A stretch of DNA of 64,000 nt, taken from Tetraselmis striata. Its lineage: Eukaryota > Chlorophyta > Chlorodendrophyceae > Chlorodendrales > Chlorodendraceae. Below, piece by piece: positions 35,601 to 47,600 of this stretch (its first letter is position 1; each line of letters begins with the position of its first letter). The notes below the pieces were generated by a model. That model saw only the letters and a list, made by a program, of their open reading frames with translations, was not told where the DNA came from and did not search any database. The position numbers were made by a program, and so were the translations under genes. The DNA lies in contig VCJN01002800.1 of NCBI GenBank assembly GCA_006384855.1, positions 36,109 through 100,108 on the forward strand, read 5' to 3'.

Positions 35601-38600
35601 GAGCCCGCCCGCAACCGACCTTGCGGCGGAGGCCGTTGACGCTCACGGTGGACTCCTCCGCAAGCTTGAGGATGGATGCGCCGCCTTGGGGCTCCTTCAG
35701 AATGTACACCTCGATGGGGCTGCCATCCGGGTCGTAAGCCGCCAGCGAGAAGGTCGTGTTGCGCCCGCTGTAGAGCGTCAGGTCCATGTCCTCCGCCACG
35801 GGCGGGTCGTCCTCTGCCTGGATCACAATCGTGACCTGCACGGCAGTGCAAGCAAGAGAGCAAACCCTGTCATGAGTACATGCCGGCGAGTTTGCCAACG
35901 GTGACTAGTGTCCCACCCACTAGAGATTCAGATCAAAGCGTTGTTCGGGTGCCTACCATGCCGTAGCTGACTGCCTGGCCGTCGCTGACCATGAAGACAA
36001 AGCTGTCCATGCCGCTCTGGTCTGGAAACGCCTCAAACTGGAAAAAGGCGTTGTCCAGAGACGGGGTCTCGTCCACTGTGAGGAGCCCCTTCTTGGGCGG
36101 GCAGCCTGCATAGAAGGTCAGCATATCGCCATCGGGGTCGATGGCCTCCAGGCTGCCCTCCAGCGTGCCGTCCTCCAGCATGGTGAACGTCACGTCGTAT
36201 GGTATCGGTGGGTCATTCACCGGCAACAGCGTGATGGCGCGCTGCCCGAACGCCTGCGCAGCACATAAGTATTGTATTTATTTATATATACAATGTTCCC
36301 ATTATCTGCAAAAGAGACAGCTAAATTCAGACCTCCTTTTACATAATTTAGTACTAATCTTCAATCTTGAAGAGGTAGGTAAATAAATAATCTAATTTAA
36401 AAAAGGAAACAGTAAGAGTTAGAAACCAGTATAATAACACGAGTCACGAAGAAAACCGTAAAGAACTACGCGAGAAATAACTTAAAATTCTTAAGAGTCG
36501 AACGAAAAGCTTTTGACAAAATATGACATAAGTCGGCGGATGTTCTACCTATCGCGTTTTCACCCATCGAATCAAAAAGAAGAATGCACGTTTTTTTATG
36601 TGAAATAAAAGAACATCTAGTCGATTCTAATGAAATCAGTTATAATGAAACCATGCCATCGCGACGTCACGAGTTAAACGAGCGCTTTGCTGGGATCAAG
36701 TCGTCCATGGTGCCAAGCAACATTATGTCACATGAACTTCCTCTCCTCAAGGGTAGCGACTGCCCGCCTGATTTGCCTCAACCACTGGCCCCTGGCGCCA
36801 TACCGTGAACCGCAGCGTAACGGCAAGCGGCACCTGCAGCATGGGGGGCCGAGGCTGAGGAGGTGGGGGCCGCACCAGGCGGCCGTGCTCGTCCTCCACC
36901 TGGAAGCGGATGGTGCGGTCGTTGCTCCCCTGGTAGTCTACGCGCGGGCCGTTGTTCTTCAGCATGAAGCTCTGCAGCACCAAGCTGTACACCTCGGCCG
37001 TAGCTGTGCCCGAGATGGACCAGCGGCGGGTGGCTGGGTCCATGGACACCGTGAGCCCAAGGCCTGCGGCTCCCGGCTGCGGGGAGTATATCACAATGTC
37101 ATTGGGCGCCACGGGCTCAAGGTAGATCTGGGCGCTGACGATGTTGGCATTGTCTTCGTGCTCAACCTGCGCCAAAGCCGCCGTTCTGTCAGCCTGGCAG
37201 CGTGGCTTGGACCCAGGATATGCGCAGAGGGAATGGCATGTCGAAGGGTGGAATATCCTCTGAGGCCAGGGGGGCGAAAGCGAGGGGGCGGCGGGGGGGA
37301 GGGGGGTCCGCACCCGGACGGCGGGGTCCAATGGCGTGTAGTCGGCTTTCTCCACAAAGAATCCTCGGTCAGGGGAGGGGATGATGGCCGGAGGGTCCGG
37401 GCTGTTGGTGACCTGCGTCCAGGAGATGCGCGCCACCACGTCCGCCGACAGCAGCTCGTTCACGCTGAGTTCCATCACGCGGTCCGCCACCCCCAGCACG
37501 CTCGTCTCAAACTGCACGCGGCGCAGTGCGTCGTTGAAGTCGTCGAGCGTGGCCGTGGCGAGCACGTCACCGAGCACTTCGCTCACATCCACCAGCTCCA
37601 CAGCGTTTTCACCATAGTCCTCCTCCGTGTTCTCCGTGAACGGAAAGCCCGGGATGGCGCTGATGCGCAGGATGCCCAGCTCGGGCATCCACTCGCTGTC
37701 GAAGCCAGGCATGGACGGCAGGAGCATCCTGTCCTTCCCGGCCTCGTAGCCCTCCACGATGGTGATGTTCATCGAGCGGATGCGGAGGTTGGGGTACGTG
37801 ATGTGCCACTGGTTGTCCTCCTTCACCTCCAGCTGGATGCCCGGGCTCACCGCCACCGCGGCCGCATCCTCCGTGTAGGACACCGTGTGAGGCACGTCCT
37901 TGTCCACCAGCGGCATCACCTGCACCAGCGCGTACACCGAGAAGTGGGCGACGTCAAGCCAGGCGTAGTACTCCTCCTGGCCCGTCGCCTCGTCGACGCG
38001 CGTCTCCAGGGACACATCCTTCTTCAGCGTCCATTCGCAGAGGTCTTTGCTCGGGGTCGTCACAAACTTGATCTGCTCTAACGATTTGTAGCGGTCCGGG
38101 ATGCGCCACTTCACGCGCGCCGGCGGGTCCAGGTCCCCGGTTGGCTTTGGGCTGAAGAAAACCTCCTTGTAGCCAAATGGGCGGAAGCGGGTGGCCTCCA
38201 GCCCGCAGGCCAGGTCACCAGGCCCCAGAGCTGCGACGGTCATCTCCATGTCTGTCGGCAGCGACAGCGGCGCAAAGTCGATCTCCACGCCGTCTGCCGT
38301 CTTGATCTGCGGAGCACACAAGCAGCACATGCGGGCTCAGCCACGCCACCGGCCAGCAAGCAAGCGCCAAGGCGGGGAGTCGTTGGAAACCCTAGACCAT
38401 CAACCTTGAACCCTAGAACCTAGACCCGAATCCTAGCCTAGGCTCTTACCTCGGTGAGCACGCTGGGGTCGGTGACAGTTCCTGCCACGGTGACGCCCGT
38501 CATCACCGAGCGCGCAAAGACAGTGAACTGAAAGCTGAGGCCGTCGTAGAACGGGTCCGTGGACGCAGCCACGGCGCTGATGGTGACTAGGTCAGAGGAG

Positions 38601-41600
38601 AAATTAGCGGAGAAGGCGGCCACGGAAAGTGTTGAGAAGGTGGACCAGGTGGCGGTGGTGTATCTCAGCTGCGCGGGCGCAGACTGCACAAAGTCGGCGC
38701 TGTTGCTGATAAAGCTAGAAGGGTTTGCAGAGGACTCTTCCAGAAATGCGGCGAGCTGTGCATCCTCGGGGAACGCGATGATGCTGTATCCGCCGGGTAG
38801 GGCCGCCTCAAAGGACAGCGTCACCGGAGCCAGCGGCTGGGTGTGCAGCCGGAACGTCAGGTCGACCTGCGCGCCAAGCAGGACACCCACCCACATCAAT
38901 TCGCAGTACGCCGCACACGAGAAGCGTTAGGCATGCAGCAGTGAGCATTCAGCTGTGGCGAAAGCATCGAAAAACGTCATGTGTCGGCGCTTAGGGATTA
39001 GGGTGTTAGGGTTTTGTTGGAAGATCCAACTCACCGCGCTGGCGGGAAGAACTTCGTACGGCATCTCCACCACGCCCGCGCTGCGGAGTGCTCGCCGGCG
39101 CTCCTTGCGGGTGCCGTAGAACAGGTAGTCGAAGCGCGTGACCTGCACGCAGCTGCCCAGGCACACCCCGATCTGGTCCTGCTCCAGCACGGTGAGGGCC
39201 ACCTCCGCGGGCGGCGCACCGACAGCATTGGCGCTCTCGTAAAAGACATCAGCGCTCGAGGCGCTGTTTGTCAGTATCGCCTCGGAGTCCCCGATGAAGC
39301 CCTCCGAGTAGGCGACGTCCAGGGACACCGTCTTCCATACCAGCGACTCCCCCGCCGCGAAGCTGACGCTAGTCGGCGCCACGGCCACGCCATGAGGTTG
39401 CCCGCTGGCCCAGCTCAGCGCGACCGTTACCGTGACAGCGGACAGCGGGGCTGTGGCCAGGGACACTTGGTACGCGGTTGCAGAGCCCTCCCGCAGGCTG
39501 ATGGCGGTCTTGCTGACCTGGATCCCGGGCGGCTCCAGGTCCTCCACAAACACGACAAGTTCGTCGTTGCTTTCCCCATCGTACACAGTGTCTTCTGCAC
39601 TGCTGGCAACAACCGTGACGCCAACCTCCCCATTGAAGCCGCCCTGGGCGTGTAGAAGGAGCCAAGTCAACAAACAGGCAGACAAAGGGGAAATGCGTTG
39701 GGGAAACTAGGAAAGGCACAAAGGGGGATCATATGATGTGTTTTGGGGAAATACCATCGAAATTTCCCGGAAATAGAGAAGGGAAAGATCCCGGGGGAAA
39801 CAACCTTCCCCGCAGAAATAAAACGGCGGATATTGACTAATGCCGGGGACGGATTGGTCGCTAACACCGGTAACAGTACGGTGGTGCTATTTCCAGGAAT
39901 ACGCTGTTTTATTTCTGTCGTTTTTGTTTCCGGGAAGTTTCGATTTCATTTCCGAAATAAATATTTCCCCCATACAGGGGCACAGGGGACCCAAGGCGCG
40001 GAGAGGTGGAGGGGCAGGGGGGGGGGGGGGGGGGGGACCTCAGCGCGCGTGGCCGTGATGGTCACAGGCGCCATTGACGCCAGCCCTCGCTGCACATCCA
40101 GCGCAGGTGGAGTGAACGAAACGCGGCCGGTGGGCTCCTGTATGTGTAGCCACCGGGCAGATCGGCAGATGTCAGCGCGTGCCAAACGATATCAGCACCA
40201 GGCACCCCTCCCCTTTCATAACAGTAGCAAGCAGGAGGACAGTCATTGAGCTGACCCATTTCGGGACGCGGGAGGGGCGGATGAGGGAGGGAGGGCAGGG
40301 GTCACCTGGAATGTGAGCGTGATCAGGCCTGCCGGCTCCGATGTCAGTCGCACTGTGAACTCGGCAACACTGCCTCGCCGTTCAAGCAGCTCGATGTATG
40401 TCGGTGCCACCTGCGAACATGGGCAGGGCGCCTCACTAGCTGCACACAGGCACGGCCCTATGCGTGAAGTCAGCCAGGGTGGGCCCATGGGTGCGCGTAG
40501 GGCTTCACGGCGCACCTCGATCCCCACGACACGGTTCTCGACCACCTGCACAGTTATAGGGTTGACTAGCCCGTCGTATCCCGCGTTGATGCTGGTGGTG
40601 ATGAAGTCAATGGAGGTGGTGAGATCGCCAAACGTGCGGCCATCGTCCGGGACTGTCAGCGTGATCATCTGCAGCAGCAGCACGGGTCTCAATGGGATGG
40701 GGATCTGCATCCTGAGCGTGCGCCTCTCCGCTGGAGGAGACACAGGGGTAGAGCTGCCGTGAGCTGCCGGTTGGGGCAGGTTACCTTCGGGCCGGTCTCC
40801 CCTGGCTGAAACGTGACACTGCTGACGTCCAGCTGCAGACGGTCAATGAGCTCCGGTAAGATATTGACGGTGACCTCCTGATCCGAGAGGGCGGTGAGGA
40901 TAATGGGGATGGTGACGGTGCCGCCCTCGTTGATGGTGATGTAGTTTGTGATGCCGTTGGTTGTGGTGTCAATGGCAGCGGCGCCGCCATCGTAGAAGTT
41001 GACATCCTGCGGCACACATAGCCATATAGTACTAAGCGCTGTGTGGCTGTCCAGCTGGGGCAGGGCGCACGCCGGGTGCAAAGATGCACTCACAGTAATC
41101 TGCGCCTGCACCACGCCCAGCGGTGAGCCAGTGCCGCTGCCGCCGAAAAACACAGAGTGGGGAATATCCACGGTGTGGTCGCCCTCGACGTAGCCATCAT
41201 CAAACGCCCGGAAGCCGACGGTGATGCCTGCCCACACGGCGGCACAGGAGACGGTCGCAGTGAGCAACTGCGGAGTCGTGCAGATCGAGCTGCATCAGGT
41301 GTGGGCGCAGGCAATGCGGGGGAGGGGAATGGGGGGGGGGGGGGGGGGGCGCACTGCTGGTGCTGCTGACGAGAGTGACCACGAGCTCGCTGCCAAATGA
41401 TGTGAAGGTGTTGGTGCCCAGATTGAGCTCCGCGACCTCACCCTGAGCCGCGGTCGCCGCGGGCAGCTCGATGGCAACATTGACGGGAAACTCGACTGAC
41501 GGACTGGCAGTGATGGTGTATGTCTTAGCCTCGGCGCCCTCAAGTGGGTAGATGGTGGTGGGGCTGAAGATGACATCGCCAATCGCAGCCACGCGCGGCG

Positions 41601-44600
41601 GGGGCGGCGGCGGGCTGGGAGGGGGCAACGGGGGAGGTGGGCTTGGGGGCGGTGGGGGGCTGGGGGGCGGCGGTGGGCTGGGCGGAGGGAGGGGAGGCGG
41701 CGGCGAGGGGGGGGGACTGGGTGGCAGCGGGGGCGGCGGGGGTGGGGGGCAGTCCGGCAAGCCGGGAATGGCGTTGCCGCATGGAGGGGCAGGCGGCGGG
41801 TTGGGCGGGGGCGGTGGACTTGGGGGCGGTGGCGGGCTGCATGGCGGACACAGGTAAGCACACACGGTTCATGTCAGCTCCTCACCACACGCGCGCTGCC
41901 GGTGTGGTGCGTATGGAAGGGTGGATTCCAGCAGCGCTGCACACTCAGCTAGGCCGTCTATAATTACCTTGGGGGCGGCGGACTCGGAGGAGGAGGGCTG
42001 CGGTTTCGCGGAGCGGCATTGCGAAGCACAGTTGTTAGCGATACGCCGAGGGGATGTCTGAGTAACACGTGCGACACGCAAAATCCAGGCCGGCAATGTA
42101 GCAGGGGCAGGCGTACCTTGGAGGGGGGCTGGGGGGTGGCGGGCTGGGCGGAGGCAGCGGCGGCGGTGGGCTCGGTGGAGGCGAGGGCGGCGGCGGCGGG
42201 GGAGGGGGCGGCGGAGGCGGCGGCGGCGGGGGCGGGGGAGGAGGCGGGCTGCATTGCAAAGGGGGTGGTGGGAGGGCATGGACACCACCGCGTCAGAACC
42301 CATGTAGATAGATTGCCGGGAACTGCAGGCGAGTGGGCGCACAGAGGGGCATGTGGGTAACGTGGAGAACGCTGCTGTTTGGCGGCGGCAAACCCACCTT
42401 GGTGGCGGGGGATTTGGCGGCGGGGGCGGGGGCGAGGGGGGCGGAGGCGGTGATGGCGGCGGAGGGCTGCACGGAGACAAACCACAAAATTAGGCCCTGC
42501 TGCTGTTGACAATATCATTTCAGGGAAAGCGTGCGCGGTTGATAACAGGCAAGCAAGTGGTTCATAGTGTGCATGATGGTGTCTGTAGCTATGTAGCCAT
42601 GTCTACAGAGGTTGAAACACAGTTTGCATTTTTAATTATCTTTGTGATAATTAATGATATTTCATTAATCATGACAATTAATGTTCTTTGCGATGTGTAA
42701 TGACATTGAATTAACAATATTTAGTTAATCTAATTAATGATAATCAGTGATGCGCAGCGTATACAACGCTACATGTCACGCAATAACGGTTTCAATTCGA
42801 TTGCTTCATCTAGTGGAGGATAAATATTAGGAATGGAGTTGTACCTCGGGGGTGGCGGTGGCGGGCTGTGACGCCACGCGCAGAGGACAGCACACACAGA
42901 CAGACAGACAGCAATGTCAGCCTACTGTGACAAGAATGCAGCCCTGATTTGGGGGCACATGGGTGTGATTTGCAGCGGGTGCAAGGGGTTGGCTGCAGGG
43001 AGCGGGATTACCTTGGCGGGGGAGGGGGAGGGGGGCTTGGGGGCGGTGGGTTTGGAGGAGGCAGAGGCGGAGGCGGCGGGGAGCAGACCGGTATACCAAA
43101 CGCGTTGCCTGCGATGGCCATTTTGTTTCAGCGCAACAGACCAGGGTATCAGAGAAATGAAAGGGGGGGAGGGGGGGAGTCATGAGAGTATGTGCCGGTG
43201 AGACTGTTATGAATTTTAATATACCAAGTTGTACACATGAGCGCAGATTGCAGGAAATGCCGCCACTTGCAACTATGCAACTACGGGTGCCGGAACGGGA
43301 GTAACAACACTGCGACCAAGAGCCCGCCTTAGCAGCCAGAGATCAAAACTGAGCAATATCCAAGTGGCACTATAGTGAATTTCCCCATGGGTTGTACAAT
43401 CTAAAGCTTGTAATAATGGTTGTTATAGGTGAGTCGGCACCCGTACTCATTGGCCAACGACAACATCCGAAACTGTGGATTGGTTCACCATGCCAGGTGA
43501 TTCCAAGCAAGAGGGGGAGGAACGCAGAGGCAGCTTGGCGCACCTACTCCGCCGCAGGGCGGTGCCGGAGGAGGAGAAGGCGGCGGTGGAGGCGGAGGTG
43601 GGCTCGGGGGAGGGGGGGAGGGCGGGGGTGGGGAAGGTGGCGGGGGGCTGGGGGGTGGAGGGGAGGGCGGAGGGGGGCTAGGCGGCGGAGGCGAGGGCGG
43701 AGGGGGGCTTGGGGGCGGGGGCGGGCTGGGAGGGGGAGGACTGGGGGGCGGGGGAGGGCTGGGTGGGGGCGGGCTGGGCGGCGGGGGGCTGCGGGCAATG
43801 GCAGGACACAGCATTGGGGGTGGTCAGGCCCTGGACATGGGGGTGCATGGAATGGCGCAGGTGCCCAATGAAGCATCACGCAACAGACTAATGGATACGA
43901 ATTGCAGCACTAATCCATCAGGGACTGCAACGCAGAAGTGAATGCAGCAACATTGAGTATTGTGGACAAACCGATACATCAATTGAGCACTGCAGTGGGG
44001 AATGGCCTTCGATGAGGGGGCTCACCTTGGGGGTGGGGGCGAGGGCGGCGGCGGGCTGGGCGGTGGCGGGCTGGGCGGTGGCGGCGGCGGGCTGGGCGGA
44101 GGCGGTGAGGGAGGGGGCGGGCTGGGCGGGGGCGGGGAGGGCGGGGGTGGGCTGGGGGGAGGGGGAGGACTGGGCGGTGGCGGTGAGGGAGGGGGAGGGC
44201 TGGGGGGTGGTGGGGAGGGTGGGGGTGGGCTGGGGGGAGGGGGAGGACTGGGCGGGGGCGGCGAGGGCGGAGGCGGACTGCGCAACATACATAGCCGACC
44301 TTATTAGTGTCGGCCGCTGGCAATGTACCCATTCCGGGAGGCACGCAATTGGCAAGCGCACAGCCTTCTCTGGATGAACAAATGCGAGCGCTTACCTCGG
44401 AGGAGGCGGCGGTGAGGGCGGGGGCGGTGAAGGGGGTGGCGGCGAGGGCGGCGGCGGCGAAGGAGGCGGGGGGCTGCAGTCAAGAAAAAAACAGGGGTAA
44501 ATGGCATGGTCAGTGCATGGGCGGCCACACACGGCGATGCGGATATGCCCAATCTTAGGCAGCAAAAGGGGGAATGGTGCGGCTTTGCTCACCTGGGCGG

Positions 44601-47600
44601 CGGAGGGGGGGAGGGAGGAGGAGGCGGGGGCGGGCTGGGGGGTGGTGGCGAGGGTGGGGGAGGGCTGGGAGGCGGCGGGCTCGGTGGAGGGGGTGGGGGA
44701 CTGGGCGGTGGGGGGCTTGGGGGCGGTGGGCTGGGAGGCGGGGGAGGCGACGGGGGAGGCGGTGGCGAGGGAGGAGGCGGGGGTGGGCTGGGGGGTGGGG
44801 GCGAGGGCGGGGGAGGGCTAGGCGGCGGCGGGCTGGGAGGGGGTGGACTGGGAGGAGGAGGCGGGCTGGGCGGGGGCGGTGGGGGGCTGGGAGGAGGGGG
44901 TGGGCTGGGGGGCGGCGGCGAGGGCGGCGGGGGGGATGGGCAGATGTAGTACTGCGGCGAGTGGACCCTGCAGACCGAGCAAGGAGGAGGCGTCAGCTGC
45001 ACGGACGAACCGGCACAAAATTGCTAGCTTGATGTGGCGCAATGGGAATACGCACATTGTGGCGACGCTCCAGGCGGTAGGGATCGGATCACATAGGTTG
45101 TTGTTAAACGAGTATCTGCGTGGCAGCACGTTTGGCGACCGCACAGTTCAGTGTTCCATTAATTGGCCTTCATCCCCCGTCTCCACATGACTCCGAATCA
45201 AGGCCGGCTATTCACTTGGGAATGTAAGCATCATCAGTTGCATTTCAACATGACGTAGGGAGGAGGGGGACACTCACAAAGTGTTCAGGCTATTCATAGC
45301 GCTCCATTCCTCCGGCAGCCGAGCTGTCATTTGGTTCTCGTGCATATCCCTACCGGGTCATGGGCAGTGGCACACACAGCAGGTAAGCGCTGCGTGGACT
45401 CTAAAGACACACGGCCGCATATCGCCTTCCATGCAGCCGAAGGAGGAGGGCGGGGGGCTCACAGTGTTGCCAGCTTGGTCATTTTACTCCATTCTGGAGG
45501 CATGAACCCTGTGAAGTTGTTGTCATTGATGTGGAGGGTCACCAGATCCGTCATGGTTGACCACTGGGCCGGTAGCGTCCCGGTCAGCTGGAAATAGTCT
45601 GGACCGCCGGGAGGCTTGCCATTCAAACGCCTGCATCGCGCAGCACCAGCCGCAGTCAGCAGTTGCTGGATGTGTAGGTCTGTGAGTTGCCCGGCTGGCC
45701 AAGCCACACCGCGCTGTGCATCGGCGTCGGGTATAAGAAGGTGAAATCGATGGTGCGCTCACAGATCCTGGATGTTGATCATGCCCCCCCAGTTGGGAGG
45801 GAGCGGGCCGCCGGTGATTTTGTTGTCCTGCATGTACCTGCAGCGGACACATGCAAACGTAAATCACGGGTTGCTGCGCGCCAAGCTCGCATCAATTCCA
45901 CACCTGCTGGGGATAAGGCACCCACAAGGTTCTGAGCTGGGTCATAGATCCCCAGACCGCAGGCAGTGTGCCGGAGATTTGGTTGTTGTCCAGGCGCCTG
46001 TGACAAACCGGTCACCACAATCTCGTCAGAAGAGCCCCGGTCAACAGGCTATTTTTATATGCAGCAAGCGTGGGGTGTCGTTCTCGGTGGTTGGGATGCA
46101 TTGCGGAGACGTACAGCGTTCGGAGACTATCCAGAGTTGACCACGTGGCCGGCAGGGTGCCAGGGATGAGATTGTTCTCTGCACGCAGCGTGACAAGTGT
46201 TGCGATGGCACTCCACGCAGGGGGCAAGTCGGCAGCGATCGAATTATCTTGCACGAGCCTGACAGGCACAGCACCGATGTGAGGACAGACACTTGGCAAG
46301 GAAATAGATGGCGCATTAGCAGACACATATCATGCTGTGGAGGGCATTTTTGCACGGGTACGCACAACTCTTTCAGTGACGCCATCCCGCTCCAGTCTGG
46401 TGGCAGGGCAGGAATGCTGTTGTCGTGAAGCCACCTGCCAGCGTTACCAGCGGGGATGAGCAGGCGGGAAGTGCAGGGGTGTGAAGCAACTGCTAACACT
46501 CACCAAGAATGTGTGATTAGAACAAAGGCACGTACAGTGTTTCGAGAGACGGCATCGCGCTCCACGTCACCGGTAGCGATGTGATAGAGTTCTCATTCAT
46601 CCGCCTGTTGCAGGAACCAGTGTCAGACATGCCAGCCAGGCGCCGTGAAGGATTCAATGGAGGTCATTCGTGAACACAAGCGGTGAGCTGCCACTCACAG
46701 AGTCTTGAGTGCAGTCATCCCACTCCATGAGCTCTCCAGCGGGCTAACGATGTTGTTGTCATTGATGTAGAAAGTCACCAACGATGTCATGTGGCTCCAC
46801 GTGGTTGGCAGAGAGGTGATGAGGTTCGTGTACATGTGGCTAGGGATCACAAAATGTATCAGATCATCCCGTTCTGCCCACACGGCAAGGCAATGAAAGC
46901 AAGGTTGGAGCTGCTGAGCGCCACTAATGTGAAGCAGGCAAGGGAAACAGGGACGCACAAGGTCACCAGGCTGCCCATATTGCTCCATTCGGCGGGGAGT
47001 GGACTGGCGATGCTGTTCTCGTGAAGGTACAGCGTCTCGAGGGACGTCATGCCGCTCCACCCGGGAACGAGCGTGGTGATGGCATTGCTGTGCATGTGCA
47101 GCGTCTTCAGGGCAACCATCCCGCCCCAGGAAGTTTGCAGGGTGGAGATGGAGTTGTCATTCATGTACCTGGGCATTTACGTGTTGATTCCAAAGTCAGA
47201 CATCGCGCAGAGCGCGATTCATTGTTTCAAAATACGCACAGAGTGGGAGCTAGGAGGTTGGACTCACAGTGTCTCTAAGACAGTCATTCCCGACCACTCC
47301 GGGGGGAGAGCTGTGATAGAGTTTGACTCCAAGCGCAGAGTCTTCAGGCTGGACATGTGCGACCACTCTCGGGGCAAGGGACTGGTGATGCCGCAGCTGT
47401 AGGCATGCAAGGTCTCAAGCGAAGACATTGCGGACCAGGAAGACACCAGGGTGGTGAGGGGCGCATTGCTCTCCAGGTACCTGGTTGCCACAGACACAGC
47501 GTCAGGAAAACAGTGAAGCAAAAAACTTGTCGGGTCAAAGCACGGAAACTAGTTGGCCCATCTCACAGTGTCTCCAGCCCAGTGAGCGCGCTCCAGGAGA

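Noticed and set aside
41552..44949. Gly-rich GGGGLGGGGG open frames on the plus strand
   Set aside because: They are the antisense of the Ser-Pro-Pro-Pro-Pro exons, which have splice signals, cysteines and an in-frame join to the next domain on the minus strand.
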